Part shown: positions 7,088 to 16,700 of the stretch, piece by piece
Layout: each line of letters starts with the position of its first letter
How positions within the stretch are numbered: position 1 is the first letter of the stretch
NCBI RefSeq assembly: GCF_004366355.1
Contig: NZ_SODV01000001.1
Location: forward strand, 3,286,001 to 3,350,000
Source of the DNA: Dinghuibacter silviterrae
GTDB lineage: Bacteria > Bacteroidota > Bacteroidia > Chitinophagales > Chitinophagaceae
Reading direction: 5' to 3'
DNA length: 64,000 nucleotides
Translations under genes and position numbers: made by a program
Notes under the pieces: model-generated
Seen by the model: only the letters and a program-made list of their open reading frames with translations
What the model was told of the DNA's origin: nothing
Database searches by the model: none

Positions 7088-7911
7088 ACACAGATGTTAC
7101 GAGCCTCCAGGCAATGCTGGACCAGCTCTATAAAAACATGCTGCCCCTGAGTAGCCAGCTCACCGGGGTAGCGCGGATCCTGGCGGGTTTCTTCGCCCTT
7201 TGCGTTATCGGTTATAAGGTGTGGGGACACCTGGCCCGGGCCGAACCGGTGGACATATTCCCGCTCCTGCACCCCTTTGCCAAAGGGCTTGCCATCCTGC
7301 TCTATCCGTCTCTCATTGGGTTGATCTTCGGGATTATGAAGCCCGTAGTCCAGGCGACGGGAGCCATGGCCCAGAATGGGCAACAGGCGGTACAGGTGAT
7401 CCTGCAACAGCAGGTACAAGACACCAGTTCAGATAGCCTCCTTGACGAGCTGGATGCCAAGCTGGACTACAAAACGATCGTGGAGCAGGGGATGGCCACC
7501 TTCCTGGAGTGGCTCTTCGAAGGAGCGGCCATGATCATCAGCGTACTAAGGACCTTCATCCTTACTGTCCTCAGCATCCTGGGTCCCCTGGTGCTTGGTC
7601 TGTCTGTCCTCGATGGCTTCCGAAGTTCTTTTCACCATTGGCTGGCGCGTTACATCAGCGTGTCCCTCTGGCTCCCCGTGGCCAACATCTACGGGGCTAT
7701 CATCGCCCAGGTGCAGATACTGATGTACAAGCAGGACCCGTCCTCTGACTTTGCCCATGGGCATGGGGCCGCGTATATCATCTTCCTCCTGATGGGGGTA
7801 GCGGGGTATATCTGCGTGCCCTCCACGGCCAGCTATATCGTCCATAGCCTGGGGGGACATTCCCTGGTGACGAAGGTCAATACGGCTGCCATGATCATGA
7901 AAAAACTGTAA
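7084..7911 (+). CDS. traJ: TraJ conjugative transposon polytopic membrane protein
   Basis: The protein has 275 residues and several membrane helices (near 25-45, 70-95, 140-180 and 225-245). The conserved stretch GPLVLGLSVLDGFRSSFHHWLARYISVSLWLPVAN is typical of TraJ of Bacteroidota conjugative elements, a VirB6-like inner-membrane channel protein. The start codon overlaps the previous stop codon (ATGA), and traK begins 4 bp after the end, so it is in the middle of a tight operon. Length is a little short compared with many TraJ proteins (around 330). No frameshift is visible. Confidence 0.88.
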   Translation: MNTDVTSLQAMLDQLYKNMLPLSSQLTGVARILAGFFALCVIGYKVWGHLARAEPVDIFPLLHPFAKGLAILLYPSLIGLIFGIMKPVVQATGAMAQNGQQAVQVILQQQVQDTSSDSLLDELDAKLDYKTIVEQGMATFLEWLFEGAAMIISVLRTFILTVLSILGPLVLGLSVLDGFRSSFHHWLARYISVSLWLPVANIYGAIIAQVQILMYKQDPSSDFAHGHGAAYIIFLLMGVAGYICVPSTASYIVHSLGGHSLVTKVNTAAMIMKKL

Positions 7912-7915
7912 TGCC

Positions 7916-8539
7916 ATGTTCAACGAGTTACGTTATATCGACCGGGCCTTCCGCCATATCCGGCTGTTTGCCGCCTGTTTTGTCCTGGCCTGTATGGGAG
8001 TTACTGGCCTGGTATGCTGGAGTTGTTATCGCGTTGTCGAGAATGACCGGGGGAGGGTATATATCCTGGCCGACGGAAAGGCACTGGAAGCCCTGGCCTC
8101 CGAACGGGGCGACAACCTGCCCGTCGAAGCCCGGGATCATATCCGGACGTTCCACCAGTACTTCTTCACCCTTGGCCCGGATGAGAAGGTGATCAACGCC
8201 AATATCGGGAAAGCGCTCTATCTGGCGGATGGCTCGGCCCGCAGGGAGTATGAGAATGCCTTGGAGCAGGGGTACTATCGCAACATTATCACGGGCAATG
8301 TCAGCCAGGAGGTGAGGGTAGACAGTGTCTATGTCAACATGGACAGCTCGGTCTTCCGTTGTTGGGCGACGTTGATCATCACCCGCACCTCCAACATCAC
8401 TTTACGCTGCTTGTTTACCCAGGGCGGTCTGCGGCAGGTGCCGCGCTCCGATCACAACCCTCATGGATTCCTGATTGAGGACTGGACCATTGGGGACAGC
8501 CGGGATATCAAGACCATTCCACGTATACAAAATCCTTAA
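7916..8539 (+). CDS. traK: TraK conjugative transposon protein (VirB8-like)
   Basis: This 207-residue protein has an N-terminal cytoplasmic tail, one membrane helix (residues ~17-40) and a soluble periplasmic domain. The features RVYILADGKALEALASERGDNLPVEARDHIRTFHQYFFTLGPDEK and a C-terminal PHGFLIEDWTI are characteristic of TraK from Bacteroidota conjugative transposons, which has a VirB8-type fold and helps assemble the channel. It starts 4 bp after traJ and is followed 11 bp later by traM. Confidence 0.9.
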   Translation: MFNELRYIDRAFRHIRLFAACFVLACMGVTGLVCWSCYRVVENDRGRVYILADGKALEALASERGDNLPVEARDHIRTFHQYFFTLGPDEKVINANIGKALYLADGSARREYENALEQGYYRNIITGNVSQEVRVDSVYVNMDSSVFRCWATLIITRTSNITLRCLFTQGGLRQVPRSDHNPHGFLIEDWTIGDSRDIKTIPRIQNP

Positions 8540-8550
8540 AAACAAATGCT

Positions 8551-9528
8551 ATGAAACTACGAAATCTAACCCCAGAAAAGGCCCACCAGTTGAAGATGCT
8601 CCTGGTGGCTCCGCTCGTCGTGATTCCCCTACTCACCCTCGTGGCCTGGTTGGCCGGGGTGGGGAAGGAGACGCTGGTGCAAACAGCCCGGGCAGAGAAT
8701 AAGGTACCTGCTCCTGAACCTCCGCCCGCACACCCCTGGAACAAAATGAGCCTATATGACGAAGCAGAGCGGGATTCCACTCGGTTCGCCGAGGTGGCGA
8801 AGGCGGATAAAAAACCTCTTGTGCCGGCGCCGGACACATCCGAGACACGGGTGTACAAGAGCCTGGCGCGCCTACAGGCGGCGCTCAAAGCCCCACCACC
8901 CGTGCATACAGAGTACTCCCAGCCTAGGCCAGTGAACATGCCTCCTATACTCAACATACCCCATACCGAACCGGACACCGATCTGCAGCGCCTGGACAAA
9001 ATGTTGGACAAGATCCTTCTTCTCCAACATCCGGAACAGGCGCTGCGCCTGGATACGGTGGAGACCCGTCACACCGAAACCCTAGAGGTGGCGCAAGCGG
9101 TGACAGAGGGCAAGGGCGTCCTGGTCTCCGGGGAGACTATTGCTTTGAGGCTGGAGACTGACCTCAAGGGGAAGGGCTGGACGGTACCCGCCGGTACACG
9201 GCTATATGGGACAGTGAGCCTGGAGAATGAACGTCTTCGGATCCACATCCGGTCCATCCTCTCTGGAACACAGATCCTGTCTGTGAATATGGAAGCGTAT
9301 GACCTTGACGGTCAGCCGGGGATCTATGTGCCCGGAAGTCTGGAACGGGATGCCTCTAAGGTCTCCGCAGACGAGGCGCTGAATACCCTCGGGATCGCAA
9401 ATGTGGATCCCTCCCTGGGTGCCCAGGCTGCGGGGGTAGGGATACAGGCGGCCAAGGCGTTGTTGTCCAAGAAGGTCCGGCAGGTTCGGGTAACGGTAAG
9501 GAAAGGGTATCGATTACTAATTAAATAG
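8551..9528 (+). CDS. traM: TraM conjugative transposon protein (VirB10-like)
   Basis: This 325-residue protein has a short cytoplasmic start (MKLRNLTPEKAHQLKMLLVAP), one membrane helix (~17-38), a proline-rich low-complexity stretch (PAPEPPPAHP) and a C-terminal beta domain from about residue 190 (LVSGETIALRLETDL, GTRLYGTVSLENERLRIHI). This layout matches TraM of Bacteroidota elements, functionally like VirB10: an inner-membrane protein whose beta domain reaches towards the outer membrane. DLDGQPGIYVPGSLERD is the usual conserved motif. It is rather short compared with CTnDOT TraM because the linker is compact. Confidence 0.88.
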   Translation: MKLRNLTPEKAHQLKMLLVAPLVVIPLLTLVAWLAGVGKETLVQTARAENKVPAPEPPPAHPWNKMSLYDEAERDSTRFAEVAKADKKPLVPAPDTSETRVYKSLARLQAALKAPPPVHTEYSQPRPVNMPPILNIPHTEPDTDLQRLDKMLDKILLLQHPEQALRLDTVETRHTETLEVAQAVTEGKGVLVSGETIALRLETDLKGKGWTVPAGTRLYGTVSLENERLRIHIRSILSGTQILSVNMEAYDLDGQPGIYVPGSLERDASKVSADEALNTLGIANVDPSLGAQAAGVGIQAAKALLSKKVRQVRVTVRKGYRLLIK

Positions 9529-9534
9529 TTGGAT

Positions 9535-10014
9535 ATGAAAAAGATTATGCTTTTTATCTTTTTGGCCTGGTGTCGCGGCGGTCTTGCACAGAATGTGGAC
9601 AGCCTGCTGAATGATCATCGTACAGTCTTCGGTCATATTGATCGTGACCGGAGGGAGGGGATCACTTTTCGCCTCACCGGTGTCTACACACGGGACGAGG
9701 TCATATACTACAGCATTGAGGCTTGGAACCATTCTCCCCTGGTCTATGATGTAGATGGCATCCGTTGTTCGATCCGGGATAGGAAAATGATGAAGCGGCA
9801 TGCTTTTCAGGAGATTACGATGGCGCCGTTGTGGATTAAAGGGGATTCGTTGCGGCTGGGGGCTGGTAAAAGAGCTGTGTGGATCATCGCCTTGAGGAAG
9901 GAGGTGTTGCCGCCGGATCAATATTTGTCCATACAATTGTTGGAGCAGTGGGGGAGTAGGAATTTGGAGGTAAGGGTTGGTAGTCGAATTCTTATGAAGG
10001 CCAAGCTATTGTAA
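9535..10014 (+). CDS. traN: Half-length TraN (DUF4138) conjugation protein
   Basis: The ATG at 9535 gives 159 residues with a signal peptide (MKKIMLFIFLAWCRGGLAQ). The remainder corresponds to the C-terminal half of TraN: YYSIEAWNHSPLVYDVDGIRCSIRD, KRHAFQEI, PLWIKGDSLRL and a final VRVGSRILMKAKLL. TraN proteins usually have about 300 residues with an additional N-terminal beta domain, which is absent here. Because the signal peptide is intact and directly joined, this may be a functional shortened version rather than random decay. It is the last transfer gene. The following gene is convergent and its stop codon abuts this one with no spacer. Confidence 0.78.
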   Translation: MKKIMLFIFLAWCRGGLAQNVDSLLNDHRTVFGHIDRDRREGITFRLTGVYTRDEVIYYSIEAWNHSPLVYDVDGIRCSIRDRKMMKRHAFQEITMAPLWIKGDSLRLGAGKRAVWIIALRKEVLPPDQYLSIQLLEQWGSRNLEVRVGSRILMKAKLL

Positions 10015-11487
10015 CTAAGTGACGTTTTCCGGGTCGGTCGATGCTTTTTTTAGTAAGCATGTAACTATGGCTTGTAAGAGGATCAATCCAATACCCATAT
10101 CAAGGAGGATGATTGACAATTCGTATCGGAGCAATATGGGAGCCGAAATAATACTGAAAAAGAAATTGATGATCCAGAAACTGGTAAACAGCTGAATAAT
10201 CATTTTGAATTCCCGGCTAAACTTTTTTCTTGGACCTATCAAGAAATAGATAATTAGGCAAATGACCACCAAGGCATTCATAACGGCAGTGATAAAAGGA
10301 TAGGCCTTAGCAGGATATATAATTTTTGAAATCCTGCTGACCCTTCTAGATGGGTAATGAAACCATTCTTTTATTTGGGTTGATACCGAATCCTGGTTAC
10401 TATTGTAAATCTTTAGTGCCTCGTCCGCTGGAAATGCAAACCATTTTATATTCAAGCCAATATAATACTTGATGTAGGCTAGTGGGTGACGTTTGATCAA
10501 ATAAAGACCGTAATCCTTGAAATATGGCCCCATGGAAGACCATTTTTTGACATAAGGAGTAGGAGGGTCATTTTGATAACGCCGCTTCATATAGATCTTC
10601 AATGGACTTTCTTCATCCCACATGTAGAAAACCTGAAGGGTGCTGTCAGGTCGCTTATTCAGGCGACTAAAGGAATCGAGTTGATGAATGACCAACTGGT
10701 GCAGCGAGGCTAGTTCGGACGGTGGCTGATCACCTGAAAATTCGTGAAAATGCCTATACATAATCAGGGCATTGCCAGCCATCTGCCAGCCCAGGAAGGA
10801 GGAAAATTCTCTTTGTCTAATCAGTCTGTAATACTGATTTTCGGTATTCTCAATATATCCCGTTAAAAGGATAATGGATAGTCCGATGCTGATGGCTTTT
10901 GCTTTTTGAGGTATTCTTGATATGAGAATAATAGCATATGTCAGGAGTGGATAAAAGACAGCGTAGTAACGTAGAATGAATAGGAAAAAAAGAAGGATGC
11001 CAAGAATGTATGTATAATATGATCTCGGCTTGCAAATATACCATATCATAAGCGAAAACCAAATAAGCGTCAGGGCAGTAAAAATGCTGTCACTCAAAAT
11101 ATAATTACTGATGCTTAATACGGCAGGATTAACTACCATGAGGGAAAGGATAAGCCACTGAACCCACTTGGCTGGTTTCATGAAATACAAAAGTGTAAAA
11201 TAGAAATACAGTATTGCCCCTTCTAAGAGAAGGAACTGAAAAGTCACCAAAGCAAGATCTGAAGCTGTAAATACACGAAAAATCTGTAGGAATTTTGAGT
11301 AGGCCACCGGCCATATGCCTAGATCATCATTTTTGTAGGCCGTGTATATATAAAATGTTGAGTCGTATAAAAAATTAGCGAAAGGATACATGGCTTTAAA
11401 GACCACGAATTCAATCAACATAACAGGAATGGTCAACCAAAGAATCTGCCGTTGTTCCCTGATGAAACGTAGGAATGTCTTATCCAT
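10015..11487 (-). CDS. Polytopic GT-C-like membrane protein, paralogue 1 of 3
   Basis: This 490-residue protein has roughly ten or more membrane helices. It shares several blocks with the proteins encoded at 24959-26515 and 27002-28561: ISNYILSDSIFTALTLIWFS, LRYYAVFYPLL, GWQMAGNALIMY, FYMWDEESPLKIYM, KKWSSMGPYFKDYGLYLI and RHPLAYIKY. Together with an acidic residue pair in the first periplasmic loop (FLYDSTFYI), this resembles lipid-linked-sugar-dependent (GT39/PMT-like, GT-C fold) transferases. No characterised member is known to me. The gene is AT-richer than the tra genes it abuts and, unlike its paralogues, has no GT2, MauE or TlpA neighbour. Possible roles are protein or cell-surface glycosylation. 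Confidence 0.7.
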   Translation of the reverse strand: MDKTFLRFIREQRQILWLTIPVMLIEFVVFKAMYPFANFLYDSTFYIYTAYKNDDLGIWPVAYSKFLQIFRVFTASDLALVTFQFLLLEGAILYFYFTLLYFMKPAKWVQWLILSLMVVNPAVLSISNYILSDSIFTALTLIWFSLMIWYICKPRSYYTYILGILLFFLFILRYYAVFYPLLTYAIILISRIPQKAKAISIGLSIILLTGYIENTENQYYRLIRQREFSSFLGWQMAGNALIMYRHFHEFSGDQPPSELASLHQLVIHQLDSFSRLNKRPDSTLQVFYMWDEESPLKIYMKRRYQNDPPTPYVKKWSSMGPYFKDYGLYLIKRHPLAYIKYYIGLNIKWFAFPADEALKIYNSNQDSVSTQIKEWFHYPSRRVSRISKIIYPAKAYPFITAVMNALVVICLIIYFLIGPRKKFSREFKMIIQLFTSFWIINFFFSIISAPILLRYELSIILLDMGIGLILLQAIVTCLLKKASTDPENVT

Positions 11488-11645
11488 GATCCTATTAAGA
11501 TAGAACGCCGACTTAGCTATCCGTTTCGTTATTGGGATTAATTGATGTGGCTTTATTTGTCCACATCAAATTATGTCTGTACTTCGAATTATCACATTTG
11601 CGGTCATTCGTTATCTAAGTACAAATACCTAGGTAATACTACGTA

Positions 11646-11671
11646 AATTCCTCAGGAATTATTTAAATTTA
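11646..11671 (+). promoter_or_regulatory. Palindrome and candidate -7 box upstream of the sigma factor gene
   Basis: AATTCCT-C-AGGAATT is a perfect inverted repeat at 11646-11660. TAAATTTA at 11664-11671 resembles the TAnnTTTG box. The ATG is at 11677, so transcription could start at or next to the start codon. Confidence 0.4.
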
Positions 11672-11676
11672 GCACG

Positions 11677-12267
11677 ATGCTAAACAGTGATCCCGAAGGC
11701 GTAATACGAGTAACCGAGCAATCCATGGAGGCTATATTTCATGAATTCCATGCACGTTTGGTCTTTTTTGCCTACGAAATCACCGGCAACGAAGAGCAAG
11801 CCCACGACATCGTCCTGGGTAAGTTCATGGAGCTGTGGCAGGATCGGGAAAAACTGACATTCAACAGCGAAAAGTCCCTCAAAAGCTATCTATATACAGG
11901 CACCAAGCTCAGGTCCATTGACCAACTCCGGCGCGTCAAGGCCGAACAAAAGGTGCTAAAAGGCTACAAGAACATAACCGTCGAAATAGAGGACCCCTTT
12001 GAGAAAGAGGCCTTAATCCTAAAGACCGAAGCCATCGCCAAGCTGGCCACTGCTATAGAAACCCTTCCTGCCCAATACAAGGCCACTGTCGAGATGGCTA
12101 TAGCCGGAAAATCCAATGCGGAGATCGCCAGCACCCTGGGGATTAAGGAAAGTTCCGTACGCAGCAATATGGCAAGGGCCAGGATCCTCCTTTTAAAGAA
12201 ATTCACCGGTGACCTGGGTGTTACCTTATTTATAATGACGCTGGGCACCACCGCCATCCACGGCTGA
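11677..12267 (+). CDS. ECF-type RNA polymerase sigma factor (Bacteroidota expansion family)
   Basis: This 196-residue protein has sigma region 2 (FHEFHARLVFFAYEITGNEEQAHDIVLGKFMELWQ, residues ~24-60) and region 4 with a helix-turn-helix (LPAQYKATVEMAIAGKSNAEIASTLGIKESSVRSNMARARILLL, ~130-175). The sequence type is that of sigma factors that switch on adjacent SusC/SusD genes when their FecR partner relays binding of substrate at the outer membrane. The order sigma-FecR-SusC-SusD here is the standard one. A hydrophobic tail (GVTLFIMTLGTTAIHG) is slightly unusual. A strong terminator separates it from fecR, so the two are not simply co-transcribed. Confidence 0.92.
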   Translation: MLNSDPEGVIRVTEQSMEAIFHEFHARLVFFAYEITGNEEQAHDIVLGKFMELWQDREKLTFNSEKSLKSYLYTGTKLRSIDQLRRVKAEQKVLKGYKNITVEIEDPFEKEALILKTEAIAKLATAIETLPAQYKATVEMAIAGKSNAEIASTLGIKESSVRSNMARARILLLKKFTGDLGVTLFIMTLGTTAIHG

Positions 12268-12305
12268 ACCCTATCCAACAAAAAGTAAAAAAAAGTTAAC
12301 ATTAG

Positions 12306-12335
12306 ACGCAGCAGAATCATTCTGCTGCGTTTTAT
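12306..12335 (+). terminator. Terminator between sigma factor and fecR
   Basis: ACGCAGCAGAAT and ATTCTGCTGCGT form a perfect 12-bp stem around a single C (effectively a small loop), followed by TTTATT. Confidence 0.75.
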
Positions 12336-12350
12336 TAGTGTACGGACTAA

Positions 12351-12366
12351 GTATTTATACGGATGT
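12351..12366 (+). promoter_or_regulatory. GTATTTATACGGATGT element before fecR
   Basis: These 16 bases recur identically at 33369-33384, upstream of a NarL-type regulator. Here they lie only 4 nt before the ATG at 12371. The left CCGT half found in the other copies is replaced by AAGT. Confidence 0.4.
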
Positions 12367-12370
12367 TTTT

Positions 12371-13561
12371 ATGACTACAGACCGAATCGACGATATATTT
12401 GACGCAGGGGACTTGTTGGGCAAGATTTTGCTCCAGCGGCTTGACGGTGGTCAATTGGACGAGGCTCAAAAGGCCCTCCTCGACCAGTGGCTACAAGACC
12501 ACCCGGAGGTCGCGCAAAGACTGGAAAAGCTGGAGGATCCGATTCAATTGAAAGCGATCCTCGGCCGCTACCGTCAATACGAAGCGTCGACGCCCCGTGA
12601 CTATAAAAACTTCCTCACCCTAACCTCGCGACGTCCCTCTCACCGGTCGCTCTACTACTATCTGTCAGGGGTAGCCGCCGCGGTCTTGCTAACCATCTCC
12701 ATAATCGGACTCGTGCACCGCACCCACCGCCAGGCCGCACCCGAAGTAGCCAGTGTTCAACAAGACAAGCTACCGGGTACGGATAAGGCCGTACTCACCC
12801 TGGCGGGTGGAAACACCGTTGTCCTGGACAGCGCCCACAGCGGGCTCATCCAGCAACAAGGAGGGGCGCGTGTCGTCAACCAGGCCGGAGGCCTGTTATC
12901 TTACGAAAGTAACAACGACAATCATAACCCTCCGCTGTTTAACATGGTTACAACGGGCAGAGGGGGCCAGTACCGTCTGGTCCTCTCCGATGGGACTAAA
13001 GTATGGCTGGATGCGGCGAGTTCGTTGAATTTCCCAACGGAATTCAGCGGGAAGACGAGGGAAGTAACCATGACCGGGCAAGCGTATTTCGAAGTGGCTT
13101 CTAATAGCAAGCATCCCTTTATCGTCCACTCGGGAAATTCTGAAGTGAAAGTATTGGGAACCCATTTCAATATCAATGCCTACCCCGACGAACCCGTGGA
13201 GGCAACGACCTTATTGGAAGGCGCTGTCCAGGTAACGAGCAGGGGCAAGGCCGTCATCCTGGCCCCTGGCGAGCAATTGCGGGTAGCAGCAGATGTTATG
13301 AGCGTCAGCTCCGCCAATGTCGACGAGGTGGTCGCGTGGAAAGACGGTGTCTTCAATTTTGATGATATGAGCTTGTATCTGGCGATGAGACAGATCGCGC
13401 GCTGGTATGATGTGGACGTAGTGTATAAAGGAAATGTGCCAGACAAGCCCTTGTTAGGATATATACCCCGGAATACGAAACTATCCGTGATCTTGCAACT
13501 GCTCTCCAAAGTAGACGTGCATGGACGGATAGAAGGTCGTACGCTGACTATAGAACCCTAG
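12371..13561 (+). CDS. FecR-family anti-sigma factor / transducer
   Basis: The ATG at 12371 gives 396 residues; upstream in-frame codons cover the shared promoter-like element. The N-terminal ~95 residues are cytoplasmic and would bind the sigma factor. One membrane helix (SGVAAAVLLTISIIGLV) follows. The periplasmic FecR domain contains RGGQYRLVLSDGTKVWLDAASSLNFP and REVTMTGQAYFEV, and the protein ends in a DUF4974 secretin/TonB-short-N-like domain (FNFDDMSLYLAMRQIARWYDVDV). In this family the C-terminal domain contacts the N-terminal STN domain of the cognate SusC. The adjacent SusC does carry an STN domain, which supports a matched pair. Confidence 0.92.
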   Translation: MTTDRIDDIFDAGDLLGKILLQRLDGGQLDEAQKALLDQWLQDHPEVAQRLEKLEDPIQLKAILGRYRQYEASTPRDYKNFLTLTSRRPSHRSLYYYLSGVAAAVLLTISIIGLVHRTHRQAAPEVASVQQDKLPGTDKAVLTLAGGNTVVLDSAHSGLIQQQGGARVVNQAGGLLSYESNNDNHNPPLFNMVTTGRGGQYRLVLSDGTKVWLDAASSLNFPTEFSGKTREVTMTGQAYFEVASNSKHPFIVHSGNSEVKVLGTHFNINAYPDEPVEATTLLEGAVQVTSRGKAVILAPGEQLRVAADVMSVSSANVDEVVAWKDGVFNFDDMSLYLAMRQIARWYDVDVVYKGNVPDKPLLGYIPRNTKLSVILQLLSKVDVHGRIEGRTLTIEP

Positions 13562-13604
13562 TACAGCTAATCACCCCTCATTTAATGTAACACACCTAAA
13601 TCCA

Positions 13605-13715
13605 ATAGCGCCGCGAGGAGCTTTGCTCCTTGCTGCCTATGGTAACGCTATGTCGTCGGAAATGCGATTTCGACATGATCCAATAAAAAGCCGGTAGTGC
13701 TACTACACCACCGGC
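13605..13715 (+). promoter_or_regulatory. Structured leader between fecR and susC
   Basis: Four nested or consecutive inverted repeats lie here: ATAGCG/CGCTAT (13605-13610, 13646-13651), AGGAGC/GCTCCT (13616-13621, 13625-13630), ATGTCG/CGACAT (13650-13655, 13671-13676) and GCCGGTAGTG/CACCACCGGC (13690-13699, 13706-13715, one mismatch). None is followed by a T run. It may be a regulatory RNA leader or a small RNA. Confidence 0.45.
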
Positions 13716-13792
13716 CGACAGTTCGGGTTATCGAGAATAATTAATCCGTCGTGGAGGATACTTATTCATTAAACCAAAACTCATGTAAAGGT

Positions 13793-16700
13793 ATGCAAAT
13801 TACTGCGCCCGGCAAAGTTCCCCACCGGGGAGCGTTGCCTCAAATTATGCTGGTTATGAGACTAGTTGCCATCCTCATGTTGGCCACCTGCCTCCAGGTG
13901 AGCGCCAGGGGATACACCCAGGGGAGGGTAAACCTTACCCTGAAGAATGCGCCTTTGGAGACTGCGTTGAAGGCCATTATGAAGCAGAGCGGGTACTACT
14001 ATTGGGGAGATCCCGCTTTATTAAAACGGGCGAAACCGGTTAATGTTGCGTTGAGGGATGCGGAAGTTAGGGCGGCTTTGGATGAGTGTTTTAGGGATCA
14101 GCCGTTGACTTATGAGATCGAGGATAGGATTGTGGTGGTGAAAGAGGTGGTGGCCAGTTCTGCTTCTATAGTCCCGAATGCTGAGCCTTTGTCGGAGGTG
14201 AGGGGTAGGGTTATGGATGAGAAAGGGGAGCCTTTGGTAGGTGCATCAGTTGTCGTCAAGGGCACTAAGATAGGGACCGTTACGGACAGCAAGGGAAATT
14301 TTGAGTTAAGTAATGTTTCGAATGGTGCTGTACTTGTTCTTTCCTATACAGGTTATTTGAGTAGAGAAATCGTTCTTCGCGGGGGGGGGCAAGATATGGT
14401 TATAAGACTTATTGTTTCAAATAGCCCTTTAGATGAGGTGGAAGTAATTGCTTACGGAACGACAACACAAAGGTTTACCACGGGTAATATAAGTGAGGTG
14501 AAGGGGGAGGATATTGCGCGGCAGCCGGTGGGCAATCCCTTGTTAGCCTTGGAGGGGAGAGTGCCTGGATTGTTTATTACGCAAAATACAGGGGTGCCTG
14601 GTGGTGGCGTGACTGTTCGGATTCAAGGACAAAATAGTATACAAAGAGGTAATGATCCATTATACGTGATAGATGGCATCCCTTATAATTCGCAAATACC
14701 TTCAACTGGTTTGGGGAATAATATTTTAGGTAATTCGGGTAATTATTCGACAGGAAATATTCAAATTAATGGAGTTGGTAATCCATTGAGTTACATCAAT
14801 CCTTTAGATATCGCTAGTATTGAAGTGCTCAAAGATGCTGATGCCACCGCTATATATGGCTCCCGAGCTGCCAACGGTGCTATTCTCATCACTACAAAAA
14901 AAGGTGTGGCAGGATCCATGAAAGTAGATTTTAATCTCCAGCAAGGATTTGGAAAGGTAACTCGTTCTATGAAGATGATGAATACGCGTCAGTATCTAGA
15001 TATGCGTTATGAAGCTTTGAAAAATGATGGTATTAATTTAAGCGCGCAATCAAAAACTAACGCAAATTACTACGATCTTCTATTCTGGGATACAACTCGC
15101 TATACTAACTGGGCTAAAACTCTGATCGGAAATACAGCCCAATATACAAATGTGAATGGATCGGTTTCAGGAGGGACCAACACTATTCAATATTTTTTGG
15201 ATGGAACCTATCATAGGGAGACGACCGTTTTCCCAGGTGATTTTTCCGATCAAAAGGCTTCATTACACTTAAATATTTCAGGTGCGTCCTCAAAACAAAA
15301 GTTTCATTTCCAGCTAACCGGAAGTTATCTATATGATGATAATCAGTTGCCACAGACGGATCTTACAAATATTGCAATGCTTCTTGAGCCCGATGCCCCC
15401 CCTCTTTATAATTCTGATGGTAGTATAAATTGGGCCCAAACAGCCACCGGTAATTCTTCTTTTGATCATAATCCAATGGCGAAGCTTTATAATACCTATA
15501 GAAATGACGCTGGCAATTTAATGAGCAATCTTCTCCTTGTATATCGGCTTCTTCCTGGACTTGATGTACAGAGCAATATTGGGTATACGAATATGCATTC
15601 AAAGGAATTTACAGCATCTCCACTTGTCGCCATTCAACCCGAATATCGCACTAATATACCTAGATCTGCTAATTATGGTGCATCAGATATCTATACGTGG
15701 ATTGTAGAGCCGCAAATACACTATGTAAAGAAAATTTTGAAGGGAAAGTTGGAGTCGCTTCTTGGTGCAACCATCCAACAAAATGGAAGCAATGGGTATT
15801 CCATAGAGGGAGTTGGATATAATAGCGACAATGTATTGGAAAATATTCAGGATGCAACCGCTCTATCTGCCACCTCTGTATTTCAGAGTGAGTATAAATA
15901 TGGTGCCGTATTTGGTAGAATCAATTACGACTGGCAGGATAAATATATTATCAACTTGAATGGTCGTAGGGATGGTAGTAGCCGTTTTGGAGAAAATAAT
16001 CAATTTCATGAATTTGGTAGTGTTGGAGCGGGTTGGATATTTAGTAGAGAAAAATTTATTCAAAACGATTTGCCCTTTTTAAGTTTTGGAAAATTGAGAG
16101 CTAGCTATGGAACTACGGGAAATGATCAGATTGGGGACTACGCTTTTATGAACCTTTATAGTGCAGTTTATGCGAGTGTCCCTTATCAGGGAGCAGTGGG
16201 ATTGGCACCTACGGGACTAGCAAATCCTTATCTTGAGTGGGAAGAAACTCAGAAGGCATCATTGGGAGGGGATTTTGGAATTTTAAGAGATAGACTGTTA
16301 CTTAATGTAACTTTTGAACGAAATCGTAGTTCAAATGAGTTGTTGAATTATGCTTTGCCTAATATCACCGGATTTGGTACCATTACCAAAAATTTCCCTG
16401 CCACTGTACAAAATACAAGTTGGGAATTAAATTTAAATAGCACAAATGTAAATGTTAAGGGGTTTACATGGACAACCGGTTTGAATCTTACAATTCCACG
16501 AAATAAATTGATATCGTTTCCGAACCTGTCGACTTCGACGTATGCCAAATCATTGGTCATAGGTCAGCCTGTCAATATTCAGCATGAACTTCATTTTTTA
16601 GGGGTAAACCCTGCTACTGGGCTGTATATAGCTGCCGATAGTCACGGCAATCCCACTTCAACTCCAAATTATTCGACGGACAGAACGGTAACGGTTAGCA

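Noticed and set aside
2531-10014. Complete integrative conjugative element
   Set aside because: No integrase, relaxase, coupling protein or flanking direct repeats were seen in the window, so only a channel gene cluster can be claimed.
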